From the NCBI GenBank assembly GCA_014859105.1, contig JACUUX010000003.1, positions 84,136-148,135 of the forward strand: a DNA stretch of 64,000 nt, in the 5' to 3' direction. Made by a program: the position numbers and the translations under genes. Of the stretch, positions 52,257-61,297 are shown in pieces. The notes under the pieces were generated by a model. That model worked only from the letters and a program-made list of their open reading frames with translations, ran no database searches and was not told the DNA's origin. Source of the DNA: Nitrospirota bacterium. GTDB taxonomy: Bacteria > Nitrospirota > Thermodesulfovibrionia > Thermodesulfovibrionales > SM23-35. The number at the start of each line of letters is the position of its first letter. The stretch's first letter is position 1.

Positions 52257-53078
52257 CTATCTGATATAGTAACCATGAATAGTATATACGAAATGACCAA
52301 CAATTGTATAGGTTTCCATACCCCATTCATCAGGAAGTGGCCAGTAAGGTTCGCTGTCTTTAAGTGCCTTGATTGCAGCATCATCGAGGGATTTATAACC
52401 CGAGGTCCTTATCAGCTGAATGTCACCAAGCCTTCCGTTTTTCTTAATGCTGAATTTAATAACCAGGTCTCCATATATTCCTTTTGCAGCTGCACCGGGA
52501 GGATAAATCCAGATACGCTCTATTCTCTCTTTCAGCAGCCTGTTATATATAAGGAATTTATATTCTTTCACATCGAATGTAAAAGTTTTATCTTTTTTTT
52601 CTTCTTTTTTGATATCCCTTTTAGCAAGATCACCGATAATAGCCTCGTCAAACAATCTCTCCCTTGGAGATGGAATTGGCATGGAAAGAGAAGGAGGCAA
52701 ATGAGGCTCGGAAGTCGAATCTCCTTTTTCAACAACGTCCATGTCGAAATCCTTCCGCGGGATAATTTCTTCAGCTGCAGCCCCTTTATCTGTAATATCT
52801 TTTTCCACGGGTATATCTTTTTCAGGCAAAACTTCCTTCCTTTCCTCCGCCTCAGGTGCAGCAGCTTTGCTATGCGGTTTTATAATGGGCACGGGTTTCT
52901 CTTCAGGAATAGAAGGAAGAAAAGTTTCTCTGTCATGAAGCTCTTCAGGAGCAACAAGCCTCGTGAAAAATTCACCGGCTGCTTTTTTCTTCACGGAGAC
53001 GGGCATTGACAATAAGATAAATAGCAAGAAAAAAGCATGGAGTGCAAAGGAGTAGGCAAAAAATCTTTTTAAACTCAA
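52257..53078 (-). CDS. TonB/TolA-family energy transducer, second copy
   Basis: The product has 273 residues. An N-terminal membrane helix (FFAYSFALHAFFLLFILLSM) is followed by a long Pro/Glu/Lys-rich periplasmic spacer. A C-terminal TonB domain follows, with GDLVIKFSIKKNGRLGDIQLI and DDAAIKALKDSEPYWPLP. It differs from the tonB at 16.9 kb and has no ExbB/D neighbours, so it may use the same motor. It overlaps the reductase-like gene upstream by four bases. Confidence 0.85.
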   Translation of the reverse strand: MSLKRFFAYSFALHAFFLLFILLSMPVSVKKKAAGEFFTRLVAPEELHDRETFLPSIPEEKPVPIIKPHSKAAAPEAEERKEVLPEKDIPVEKDITDKGAAAEEIIPRKDFDMDVVEKGDSTSEPHLPPSLSMPIPSPRERLFDEAIIGDLAKRDIKKEEKKDKTFTFDVKEYKFLIYNRLLKERIERIWIYPPGAAAKGIYGDLVIKFSIKKNGRLGDIQLIRTSGYKSLDDAAIKALKDSEPYWPLPDEWGMETYTIVGHFVYTIHGYYIR

Positions 53079-54169
53079 TGTAAAAATTTTCCAAAAAGTT
53101 TTATATAGTTTAATAGACTCTGTTTACTGGTTTCTTTACTGAGCCAGAGTCTTTCAGATGCCTCCTGAATATCGGGGCTTTTATGAAGGGAAACAAGCTT
53201 TTCTATTGAGGCATCATCTTTTAAGAAATAATTCCCGAGTTTATCCATAAGAATGAATCTTTTCTGAAATCTGGCCTTCCATAACTTTTTATAATTATCT
53301 GCTTTCCCTTCCAATATGGCCCTCGCTGCAAACTCTCCTGCCTTCATTGCGTTATATATACCTTCATATGCGAGTGGTAATACCTGGCCTGCCGAGTCTC
53401 CTGCAAACAGAATGTTACCTTTATTATATAAATTACCTTGCCATATGGGTATCCTGTAAACCCTTTTTTGTCCTTCTTGGTTTATTGATTTTCTCTTCTT
53501 GAAAATCTCAAATAAATCATTAACCTTTCTTGGGTCCGGACAGCCTGTGCCTGTTGAAATACCGTCTAATGAAGGGAATACCCATGAATAAAAGTTAGGG
53601 GCGTGAGATGAAGCGAACCAGAACTCGCATATTTCTGTTTGAATTTCTTTAATATGTTCTGAAACTGTGAAAATAGTCCGGGATGGCTTTATTTTGAGGG
53701 CATTTCTTACCCTTGAATTTATACCATCAGCTGCAATAATATACCCTGTGACAATCTCAGACTTCCTGTCGTCAATGTTTGCCTGAATTTTATAGTATCT
53801 CTTATCATTTATAATTTTTGTAAATTCTCCCTGTATTACTTTTGCTCCTTTCTGTTCTGCCTGCCTTCGCAGGGCTGCGTCAAAATCACCCCTCTGTATA
53901 ATAGCAAGACTTCCGCTTTTCAGGTTTATATCAACCCTTTCACCTGTTGGGGAGACTATTCTTATGCTTTTAACTTCTTTTTTTATTGTAAGCTTTGGAA
54001 TGGTTAGCTCGTCAAAGGCACTGTAAGGGATTCCTCCACCACATGGTTTTATAAAGGAAAGATTTTTTTCAAGAAGAACGACATCTACTCCATTTTCTGC
54101 AAGAGTTCTTGCAGCTATGGAACCTGAAGGCCCTCCTCCGACTACAAGAACTTTAGCACTTAGCCTCAT
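53075..54169 (-). CDS. Geranylgeranyl reductase-family FAD-dependent oxidoreductase
   Basis: The product has 364 residues. FAD binding is shown by AKVLVVGGGPSGSIAARTLAENGVDVVLLEKN and FAGDSAGQVLPLAYEGIYNAMKAG. The substrate half has IAADGINSRVRNAL. The early PCGGGIP motif is typical of the family. Members reduce isoprenoid chains of menaquinone, tocopherol or lipids; the substrate here cannot be told. ATGA coupling to the TonB gene is odd functionally but common in compact genomes. Confidence 0.88.
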   Translation of the reverse strand: MRLSAKVLVVGGGPSGSIAARTLAENGVDVVLLEKNLSFIKPCGGGIPYSAFDELTIPKLTIKKEVKSIRIVSPTGERVDINLKSGSLAIIQRGDFDAALRRQAEQKGAKVIQGEFTKIINDKRYYKIQANIDDRKSEIVTGYIIAADGINSRVRNALKIKPSRTIFTVSEHIKEIQTEICEFWFASSHAPNFYSWVFPSLDGISTGTGCPDPRKVNDLFEIFKKRKSINQEGQKRVYRIPIWQGNLYNKGNILFAGDSAGQVLPLAYEGIYNAMKAGEFAARAILEGKADNYKKLWKARFQKRFILMDKLGNYFLKDDASIEKLVSLHKSPDIQEASERLWLSKETSKQSLLNYIKLFGKFLH

Positions 54170-54374
54170 TTATAATGAATATGAATCCAGGCTTTTCTTA
54201 ACGCAAAAATTGCATTTAAAATCAGGCATATGCTTAGAAAAACCTTCGAAAATCGCAATCCTGCAACTGCATTTTCTTGATTGAATAAAATTGGAAATAA
54301 AAAATTGAAAAAACAAAGACACATTGCTTCCGTTTCCACCTCTTTCCAAAAAAATCTTTTTGCCTAAATCTTAT

Positions 54375-54881
54375 TTAAAATCCTGGCGGAAATGGACAGT
54401 GTATTTTTGCTCTTTTTACTGCGCTATCTCCATTGAGAAAATGCGCAGATATCTTGAAGAAAAAATTACTAACAGAACCTGATACCATACCGTCTCTGTT
54501 TTCGCACCACGGCATTGTTTTTTCATTGTTATTTATGGCTACTATAAGGTATATACGACCGGGGGCCATCTCTTTAATATCCTCGGAACTCGGGATAGGA
54601 AGACCTTTAGTCGGACCAAATTGTGTATGAGAGTGAAAGTCTCCTATCTTCTGCAATTTATTAAACCTTGTTAGAATAGGTTCTATCTTCTTATGGTTTT
54701 TCTTATTAAAAACCACTCCTTTATGCTTTCTGTTTGCCGTTTGAACGCTGAATGCATGCTCAATTATAAAACGGTCTTCGAGCTTATAACCCAGAAGAAA
54801 GCCAAGGCATTCCCGTTTATATACCTCAGCTGAACTGAGGAGGAGATCAAGAAATGCGTTCTCCGACAAATATACACGCAT
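54375..54881 (-). CDS. JAMM/MPN-domain metallopeptidase-like protein
   Basis: The product has 168 residues. The zinc JAMM motif is present: Glu24 in KRECLGFLLG, then GDFHSHTQFG and, after an extended loop, PSSEDI, which supplies Ser and Asp. The spacing from HSH to Ser is longer (12 residues rather than the usual 7). Prokaryotic JAMM proteins cleave isopeptide-like bonds or process sulfur carriers such as ThiS/MoaD. No ubiquitin-like or E1-like gene lies near. It precedes a 205-base gap. Confidence 0.75.
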   Translation of the reverse strand: MRVYLSENAFLDLLLSSAEVYKRECLGFLLGYKLEDRFIIEHAFSVQTANRKHKGVVFNKKNHKKIEPILTRFNKLQKIGDFHSHTQFGPTKGLPIPSSEDIKEMAPGRIYLIVAINNNEKTMPWCENRDGMVSGSVSNFFFKISAHFLNGDSAVKRAKIHCPFPPGF

Positions 54882-54887
54882 AACTCA

Positions 54888-55340
54888 CTATGTCTTGTAT
54901 GATGGAATCCTCACGGTGAGGACAGGACATGGTGCAAATCTTACGATTTGTGCTGCGGTGCTGCCGAAAAGTATCCTGTCTATCCCTTTTCTGCCGTGAG
55001 TGCCAATGACTATAAGGTCTATTCTGTTTTTTTCAGCGAAATTAATTATTTCTTCATAGGGCACACCCTTAACAATGTTTTTCTCTAAGTCTTTAAATCC
55101 ACCGAGTTCCTCAACCCCGAAACTTTCTAGTTGTTTTTTTGCACCCTGTTCGATGTCCTTGTACAGTTGATCCATCGATACATGTGGCACATGCGATCCA
55201 GACGCTTTTGCAATATCGTAGATAACATGGAATAAATATAATTTGGCTCTGTATCGTCCGGCTAAATCAACAGCATAGTTCAGCGCCTGAGACGAACCCT
55301 CTGAAAAATCAGTCGGGAAAAGAATACTTTTAATTTCCAT
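54888..55340 (-). CDS. Universal stress protein (UspA family)
   Basis: The product has 150 residues. KSILFPTDFSEGSSQALNYAVDLA starts the Rossmann-like fold, and the ATP-binding loop GTHGRKGIDRILFGSTAAQIVR is complete near the end. Start ATG 55340 shares one base with the galT stop (TAATG), implying coupling. It probably binds ATP and acts in stress response. Confidence 0.93.
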   Translation of the reverse strand: MEIKSILFPTDFSEGSSQALNYAVDLAGRYRAKLYLFHVIYDIAKASGSHVPHVSMDQLYKDIEQGAKKQLESFGVEELGGFKDLEKNIVKGVPYEEIINFAEKNRIDLIVIGTHGRKGIDRILFGSTAAQIVRFAPCPVLTVRIPSYKT

Positions 55341-56353
55341 TATCCAACCTCCCTTAGATATTTTGCTGCGTTCTCCGGTGATGTAGGCAGGATATAAAAT
55401 CCTGACCCCCATTCAAACCCGCTTGTCCTTATAAGTCTCGGCATTATTTCAAGATGCCAGTGAAAATCCTCACCGAGAGTATGCCAATGGTTTCTCCGCG
55501 GTACCATGTTCGGTGCTGTGTGAATAAAATAATTAAATGGCAGATCATTGAAAATTTTTCTTAACTTCTTCAACACCGTCATAAGCACAAGCCCCAGATC
55601 CTCGATCTCCTCGTATGTGATTTCATGAAATGCGCAATAATGTCTTGTGGGAATAAGCCACGATACGAATGGAAACTGCGCTGCATAAGGACAAAAAGCA
55701 ATAAAGTTTCTTGTTTCAAGAATTATCCTTTCGCCTACCCTTAATTCTTCCCTGATAATGTCACAGAATATGCACCTTTCCTTGTAAGAATAATATTGTT
55801 TTGCATTATCAAGTTCATCCTTTACCATTTTCGGAATTACGGGGGTTGCCATAAGATATGATACTGGATGCGAAAATAATTCTCCAGCCTCTTTACCAGA
55901 ATTTTTATATATTAGAATATATCTTATTCTTGAATCCTTTTCAAGGTCAGCAATGCGATGCCTGTAGAGTGTTATAACCCTGATCATATGTTCGAGTCCC
56001 ATGTCTTCCGGCCTGACATTATGTTCAGGGGATTCAACAATGATTTCATTTGCACCGATGCTGTTCATTTTGTCATAAATGCCAACACCTCTTCTTCCGA
56101 GATCTCCCTCTATCTGAAAAACCGGTTTAAAACTCGGCAGGACCCTTACCCACCATCCAGGGCTATTTGGATAGGTTCCATGATTTCTTATAGAAGTTAT
56201 TTCGGGCGGTGTTTCATTCTCTCTGCCAGGGCATAAAATACAACTGCTTTCTTCATTTTTATGAAAAGGTAATCTATAATCCGTAGGGGACTTAGAGTCT
56301 GAAAGCACTGCAACCCATCTGCCGAGGAGGATGTCTTTTCTCAGTTCATGCAT
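55340..56353 (-). CDS. GalT-like uridylyltransferase homologue lacking the nucleophilic His
   Basis: The product has 337 residues. HIT-fold GalT features are clear: CILC zinc pair (38, 41), SPEHN (His111), NSGKEAGE, and HWHLEIMPR near the C-terminus. In canonical GalT the motif HPHxQ supplies the zinc His and the His that forms the uridylyl intermediate. Here it reads SHPVSY, so His162 is kept but the nucleophile position is Val164 and the Gln position is Tyr166. A standard double-displacement reaction is therefore not expected. It may bind nucleotide sugars or catalyse another reaction. Coupled to coaX by an 8-base overlap and to uspA. Confidence 0.85.
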   Translation of the reverse strand: MHELRKDILLGRWVAVLSDSKSPTDYRLPFHKNEESSCILCPGRENETPPEITSIRNHGTYPNSPGWWVRVLPSFKPVFQIEGDLGRRGVGIYDKMNSIGANEIIVESPEHNVRPEDMGLEHMIRVITLYRHRIADLEKDSRIRYILIYKNSGKEAGELFSHPVSYLMATPVIPKMVKDELDNAKQYYSYKERCIFCDIIREELRVGERIILETRNFIAFCPYAAQFPFVSWLIPTRHYCAFHEITYEEIEDLGLVLMTVLKKLRKIFNDLPFNYFIHTAPNMVPRRNHWHTLGEDFHWHLEIMPRLIRTSGFEWGSGFYILPTSPENAAKYLREVG

Positions 56354-57110
56354 CTTTATTTCTCATGTATAGTATCTTCAATCCTTCTAATGTAAGATGA
56401 GGGACTAATTCAACATCCCTTTTGAAATATTTTACTATCAGACCTCCGTAGCCGCCTGTAGACACTAATTTAAGATCATATCCAATCTCTTTTTCTATTT
56501 CATTCAAGATTCCTTCTACAGCACCAGCTGTCCCGTAGAATAAACCTGACTGGATGCAGCTTTTTGTATCTTTGCCTAAAGCTGATAGAGGAGGGGCTAT
56601 AGACACTTCAGATAATTGTGCAGTGCCCCTTGCGAGCGATTCATTCATCAACCTGATCCCGGGCAAAATCGCACCCCCCATAAAAGTAGCATCTCGGCCA
56701 ACAACACTTATTGTTGAAGCTGTACCGAAATCCAAAGCTGCTACAGGACACTTGTAAAGTTCATGGGCAGCTACAGCATTTGCAATTCTATCTGATCCGA
56801 GCTCTTCAGGATTTTGAATATTAAACTTGAGACCCGTGTTAATTTTATGAGTAACAAATAAAGGCTCAACTTCTACTATATCTTTGAGGATTTCACCCAA
56901 GATAATTGCATGACCTGGTATGACAGAAGATATTATAACTCCAATGGCAGTTTTTTCTTCAAGTTTTTTTAAAAACCCCCTGAATATAATTTCATATTCT
57001 TCAGGAGTTCTTATGGGCAAAGTATCGATATTAAAAACAGAGAGATTTTTTTCTTTAATAAAACCTATATTTATTAAGGAGTTACCTATGTCTATCGCAA
57101 TAAGTCTCAA
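56346..57110 (-). CDS. coaX: Type III pantothenate kinase
   Basis: The product has 254 residues. It phosphorylates pantothenate, the first step to coenzyme A. ASKHA motifs are present: LIAIDIGNSLINIGF, ALDFGTASTISVVG and GGAILPGIRLMNESL. It follows birA by 14 bases; the birA-coaX pair is a common bacterial arrangement. It overlaps galT at its end. Confidence 0.96.
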   Translation of the reverse strand: MRLIAIDIGNSLINIGFIKEKNLSVFNIDTLPIRTPEEYEIIFRGFLKKLEEKTAIGVIISSVIPGHAIILGEILKDIVEVEPLFVTHKINTGLKFNIQNPEELGSDRIANAVAAHELYKCPVAALDFGTASTISVVGRDATFMGGAILPGIRLMNESLARGTAQLSEVSIAPPLSALGKDTKSCIQSGLFYGTAGAVEGILNEIEKEIGYDLKLVSTGGYGGLIVKYFKRDVELVPHLTLEGLKILYMRNKDA

Positions 57111-57124
57111 ACTTGTAACCCTTT

Positions 57125-57928
57125 TTATTTTAAGACCTTTAAATCGCCTGTACTGATTCTCTTCAATTCACCTGAAGGAAGTCTTAACATTAACATTCCT
57201 TGATTATCTATAGATTCTGCCAAACCTCTGTAGCTTTCTTTACCCGTAACAACCATAACTTCCCTTCCGAGTGTAGAAGCAAATCTTTGCCATTCGGAAA
57301 GAAGTATATTTTTATCCTTTTCATTAAGAAATTTGTGCCAATAATCTATCTCATTCAAGATTTCAGCAACTATTTCGTTTCTCGAATATACTCTTCCTGT
57401 CTCTCTCCTGAGAGATGTTGCTATCTTTCTGACATCCTCTGGAAAAACATCAATACCAACATTGACATTTATACCTATTCCAATTATTGCAAAAATGATT
57501 TTTTTATCATATATCTTCAGCTCCGTGAGAATTCCGCCTAATTTTTTATTGTTCAATACAATGTCATTGGGCCATTTTATACTGATATCCAGACCTGTTA
57601 GCCTTCTAAGTGCAATTGCACAGGATACAGCAGCCATTATTGTTATGAGTGTGATATTCTCATTACCTAAAGTCGGTTTGATAATAACACTCATATAAAT
57701 GTTTGTGCCCGGAGGCGATATCCAGGCTCTGCCAAGCCTGCCCCTTCCTCTTTCCTGGCTGTCAGCAAGCACAACTGTACCTTCATCACTTTTTTCAGCA
57801 ATATCAACTGCGATTGTATTCGTCGAATCAACTTTTTCGAAAAATAAGACATTCTTACCAATAAAACCCCTTGTTTTACTCTTTATTGCTTCTAAGGAAA
57901 GGTCAGATGATTTCAGCAGAATAACCAT
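57125..57928 (-). CDS. birA: Biotin--[acetyl-CoA-carboxylase] ligase
   Basis: The product has 267 residues. It adenylates biotin and attaches it to carboxylase carriers. Conserved segments: STNTIAVDIAEKSDEGTVVLADSQERGRGRLGRAWISPPGTNIYMSV, then SIKWPNDIVLNNKKLGGIL and GIGINVNV. The N-terminal winged helix of regulatory BirA is absent, so it is a class I ligase without repressor function. The first 35 residues are not family-typical. Confidence 0.95.
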   Translation of the reverse strand: MVILLKSSDLSLEAIKSKTRGFIGKNVLFFEKVDSTNTIAVDIAEKSDEGTVVLADSQERGRGRLGRAWISPPGTNIYMSVIIKPTLGNENITLITIMAAVSCAIALRRLTGLDISIKWPNDIVLNNKKLGGILTELKIYDKKIIFAIIGIGINVNVGIDVFPEDVRKIATSLRRETGRVYSRNEIVAEILNEIDYWHKFLNEKDKNILLSEWQRFASTLGREVMVVTGKESYRGLAESIDNQGMLMLRLPSGELKRISTGDLKVLK

Positions 57929-57937
57929 AAATGTCTG

Positions 57938-58552
57938 CTATTCCTCTTGAAGGATTACTACCTCTACTTTCCCCCTGAGTCCGTCGGCAAATTTCTTCGC
58001 GTCACTATCAGTCCCCACTATTGAACCATAATGCATTGGAATCGCAATTTTGGGTTTAATGTCAAGTGCTGCCCTTACGGCTTCTTCTGCTGTCATTACA
58101 TATGTACCTGATACCGGAAGAAGTGCAATATCTGCCTTGAGGTTCTTCATCTCCGGGATATAATCTGTGTCTCCTGCTATGTAAATCCGCTGTCCTTTCA
58201 TAGTAAAAACAAATCCTACCCATCCCCTGTCTTTTGTATGAAATTGTTTATTTGTATTATAGGCAGGAACAGCTTCTATATCGATGCCCTCGACAGTAAT
58301 TTTATCGCCTGGCTTGACAATTTTTATATTTCCCGACAGCTTTTTTGAACAATCTGCGGTTGTTACAATAATGGTTTTTTGGCCCTGGACCTGTTTAACG
58401 TCCTCAGGCGAACAGTGATCAAAATGTTCGTGAGTGATTAAAATAATATCTGCTATGTCTTTCTTTTTAATCTTAAACGGGTCAGTGTATATGACTTTCT
58501 CTCCTGTAATCTTGAATGTATCATGCCCGAGCCAGTGTATATCCTTTACCAT
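57938..58552 (-). CDS. Metallo-beta-lactamase-fold hydrolase (UlaG/UPF0173-like)
   Basis: The product has 204 residues from ATG 58552, chosen for its AAGGAGGT site. Metal ligands are seen in ITHEHFDHCSPED, in YIAGDTDYIPEM and in IPMHYGS. The small size and lack of extra domains fit the UPF0173/UlaG-like group of hydrolases. The substrate is unknown. It is the last gene of the birA-coaX-galT-uspA strand block to be transcribed leftward. Confidence 0.88.
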   Translation of the reverse strand: MVKDIHWLGHDTFKITGEKVIYTDPFKIKKKDIADIILITHEHFDHCSPEDVKQVQGQKTIIVTTADCSKKLSGNIKIVKPGDKITVEGIDIEAVPAYNTNKQFHTKDRGWVGFVFTMKGQRIYIAGDTDYIPEMKNLKADIALLPVSGTYVMTAEEAVRAALDIKPKIAIPMHYGSIVGTDSDAKKFADGLRGKVEVVILQEE

Positions 58553-58798
58553 TTCTTTTACCTCCTTCCCCCCTGCCACGTTACCAACAGGCAGGAGAAT
58601 TATTATAATTGTAAAAATAACGTATAACAGGAATCTGCCCTCCTCTTTTCTTAGAAATTATATCATAATCTTTAAAATGCTACTAAATAACAATCTTCTG
58701 AAAAAGATGAAATTCCATATGTATATTAAAAATTTAAATTTTAAACGACCTTAAAATGGATTCCTGTTATAATAATTCAAATTATTCCCCTAAAAAGC
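58553..58798. promoter_or_regulatory. Divergent promoter region before parA
   Basis: An AT-rich stretch of 246 bases separates the leftward metallo-hydrolase gene from the rightward parA. No repeat, RNA gene or parS-like site was recognised. Confidence 0.35.
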
Positions 58799-59578
58799 AT
58801 GGGAAACATTATAACAATAGTCAATCAGAAAGGCGGGGTTGGGAAGACCACAACAGCTATTAATCTTGCTGCATCTCTTGCCCTTGCAGAAAAGGATATA
58901 CTTGTTGTAGATACAGATCCACAGGGGAATTTAACATCCGGGTTGGGAATATTAAGGGACAATATTGAAAAAAGTCTTTATGATGTATACACTGGCAGAT
59001 GTGATGCTCAGGATGCCTTAGAAAAGACCTCTGTAGACCATCTGGATATATTGCCCTCTACTATAGATCTTTTGGGAGTGGAGGTTGAACTCGTTGGAAT
59101 GGATGGCCGGGAAAAAATTCTATACAGGGCAACAAAATCTATAAAAGAGCAATATCGTTATATATTCATTGACTGTCCTCCGTCACTGGGTTTACTTACA
59201 TTGAATGCACTTGTTGCTGCCGACTCTGTAATAATTCCTGTTCAATGTGAATATTATGCCCTCGAAGGGCTTGGGCTTTTGACAAGGACTTTGCGACGTG
59301 TAAGAAGTGCTTTTAATCCCAACTTGGAGATCGAGGGGATACTTCTTACCATGTTTGATTCAAGAAATAACCTTTCTCAGGAGGTTGCTACAGAAGTCAG
59401 GAAACATTTCGGCGAAAAGGTTTACAATACAGTGATTCCAAGGAACGTTACCCTTGGGGAGGCACCGAGTTATGGAAAACCCGCAATTCTCTACGATATT
59501 CGCTCAAGAGGTGCACAGAGTTATCTGTCACTCGCAAAGGAGCTGCTGAATGAAAACAGCGTTAGGCAAAGGGCTTGA
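58799..59578 (+). CDS. parA: Chromosome partitioning ATPase ParA (Soj)
   Basis: The product has 259 residues. A deviant Walker A (NQKGGVGKTTTAINLA), Walker A-prime (VDTDPQGNLTSGLG) and the switch FIDCPPSLGLLTLNAL identify the ParA/Soj family. It forms DNA-bound dimers that drive ParB-parS complexes. parB overlaps its end by 29 bases. The pair suggests that the origin region is not far away, although no oriC or parS was recognised. Confidence 0.96.
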   Translation: MGNIITIVNQKGGVGKTTTAINLAASLALAEKDILVVDTDPQGNLTSGLGILRDNIEKSLYDVYTGRCDAQDALEKTSVDHLDILPSTIDLLGVEVELVGMDGREKILYRATKSIKEQYRYIFIDCPPSLGLLTLNALVAADSVIIPVQCEYYALEGLGLLTRTLRRVRSAFNPNLEIEGILLTMFDSRNNLSQEVATEVRKHFGEKVYNTVIPRNVTLGEAPSYGKPAILYDIRSRGAQSYLSLAKELLNENSVRQRA

Positions 59579-60368
59579 AGCATTAATACCCGAAAGAGGG
59601 GAAGAGGTTGTCCATCTGGATGTCGCTCTCATATTGCCAGGGGAACAACAACCAAGAAAGACGTTCAAGGATGACTCTCTTAAGGAGCTTGCTGCGTCCA
59701 TAAAGGAAAAAGGTGTTATACAACCTATTATAGTGTCACGTGTCGGGGATGGCACCTTCAGTATTATCACAGGCGAACGCAGATGGAGGGCTGCAGCACT
59801 TGCGGGATTGAAAAAAATACCTGCCCTGATAAAAAATATGGCTTCAAAGGATGCGCTTGAAGTAGCCCTTATAGAGAATATTCAGAGAGAAGATCTAAAT
59901 CCTATCGAGACTGCCGAGGCATTCAACAGGTTAATTTCAGATTTTAAGCTGACACAGGAAGAACTTTCCGGCAAAGTTGGGAAAGACAGGGCAACGATTG
60001 CAAACTATCTGAGGCTCTTAAAACTGCCTGAGGAGGTGAAATCCTTCATTTACAATGGCTCTCTGAGCGTAGGCCATGCAAAGGCAATACTGGCAATTGA
60101 AGGTAAGGCAAACCAGATAGAGACAGCGAGAAAGATTATAAAAAAAGGCCTCAGCGTGAGGGAGGCAGAACTATTATCACGGAAAGTTTCGAAACCTCAA
60201 AAGACGAAGCCAGAGAAAGACCCCCAGATATCTTCCCTGGAAGAAAAATTAATCAGAAGTCTTGGTACAAGAGTGAGAATAGTGCATAAAGGCAAGGGTG
60301 GAAAAATTGAGATCGAGTATTATTCACTCGAAGAACTTGACAGACTTTTAGAGGTTTTGATGGGATGA
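59550..60368 (+). CDS. parB: Chromosome partitioning protein ParB (Spo0J)
   Basis: The product has 272 residues. The start MKTALGKGLEALIPE is typical. The ParB N-domain with ITGERRWRAAALAGL (CTP-binding GERRxRA), a central helix-turn-helix (LTQEELSGKVGKDRATIANYLRLL) and the dimerising C-terminus are all present. It loads onto parS and spreads as a CTP-dependent clamp. Confidence 0.96.
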   Translation: MKTALGKGLEALIPERGEEVVHLDVALILPGEQQPRKTFKDDSLKELAASIKEKGVIQPIIVSRVGDGTFSIITGERRWRAAALAGLKKIPALIKNMASKDALEVALIENIQREDLNPIETAEAFNRLISDFKLTQEELSGKVGKDRATIANYLRLLKLPEEVKSFIYNGSLSVGHAKAILAIEGKANQIETARKIIKKGLSVREAELLSRKVSKPQKTKPEKDPQISSLEEKLIRSLGTRVRIVHKGKGGKIEIEYYSLEELDRLLEVLMG

Positions 60369-60477
60369 TATCATGCCGGAGGTAATCACATAGTGGAAGA
60401 CCTCAGAACAATGCAGAGAGATGCTTCGTGGTGCCTTGGGAGATTTAAATATTATTCAATAACGAAGCGAGGAGATT

Positions 60478-61266
60478 ATGGAACTGGATGAAGTCATCAT
60501 AACGAAGGCAATTGTGGAACAATTCTTCAGGAAGTTTGCAGATCATGTTGAAACCGATATCGCCATTGCAGGTGGGGGGCCTTCTGGACTTGTTGCAGGC
60601 TATTTCTTAGCGAAGGCAGGGAAAAAAGTCGTTCTTTTCGAGCGCAAGCTGAGTGTTGGCGGCGGCATGTGGGGTGGCGGCATGCTGTTTAACGAGATTG
60701 TTGTTCAAAAAGCAGCCCTTCCGATTTTGGACGAATTTGGAATTTCGTATCGAGAGTTTCAAAAGAACTACTATACCGCTGATTCTGTTGAGTCAATTTC
60801 GACTCTCATTTCCAAATCTATGCAGGCTGGCTTAACGATCTTTAACTGTGTCAGTGCTGAGGATGTTTTGATGCGCAAGTCGAGGGTTACAGGCCTGGTT
60901 CTGAATTGGTCAGCAGTAGAGATGACACGCCTTCATGTTGACCCCCTTGCCGTTCGTTCGCAATTCATTGTGGACGCTACAGGCCACGAAACCTCAGTGG
61001 TCAGGCTGGTTCAGGAAAAAGTACCAGGAAAGCTGAAAACGCCCAGCGGAAAGATCGAGGGTGAGAAATCGATGTGGTCTGATAAGGCCGAAAGCCTGAC
61101 CCTCAAGAATACGAGGGAGGTATTTCCGGGATTATACGTAGCTGGAATGGCAGCAAATGCAACTTTCGGAGGTCCCCGCATGGGGCCGATTTTTGGGGGG
61201 ATGCTGCTTTCAGGGGAAAAAGTGGCTCATATGCTCTTGCGTGGGCTTTCACCTAAAGCCAAATAA
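60478..61266 (+). CDS. thi4: Thi4-family thiazole synthase, histidine (archaeal) type
   Basis: The product has 262 residues. A dinucleotide-binding [27 protein letters not shown] is followed by [16 protein letters not shown] and the C-terminal [16 protein letters not shown]. At the position of the sulfur-donating Cys of yeast Thi4 the sequence reads RLHVDPLAV, with His153. The histidine type uses free sulfide and can turn over, and is common in archaea and anaerobes. It produces the thiazole part of thiamine. An AGGAG lies just before ATG 60478; no TPP riboswitch was seen upstream. Confidence 0.92.
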   Translation: MELDEVIITKAIVEQFFRKFADHVETDIAIAGGGPSGLVAGYFLAKAGKKVVLFERKLSVGGGMWGGGMLFNEIVVQKAALPILDEFGISYREFQKNYYTADSVESISTLISKSMQAGLTIFNCVSAEDVLMRKSRVTGLVLNWSAVEMTRLHVDPLAVRSQFIVDATGHETSVVRLVQEKVPGKLKTPSGKIEGEKSMWSDKAESLTLKNTREVFPGLYVAGMAANATFGGPRMGPIFGGMLLSGEKVAHMLLRGLSPKAK

Positions 61267-61297
61267 TCTAAAGCATATCATACTCCCAAGAAAAATC

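Noticed and set aside
52027..52326. Longer start for the DUF3553-like gene at 52326
   Set aside because: The added residues overlap the TonB gene out of frame and lack family character; ATG 52248 has a ribosome site just after the TonB stop.
59728..59745. TGTCACGTG in parB as a possible parS site
   Set aside because: Only the central 7-8 bases match the TGTTTCACGTGAAACA consensus and the flanks are not symmetric.
60369..60477. Possible TPP riboswitch upstream of thi4
   Set aside because: Neither the CTGAGA core nor the matching ACCTGATC element is present in these 109 bases.
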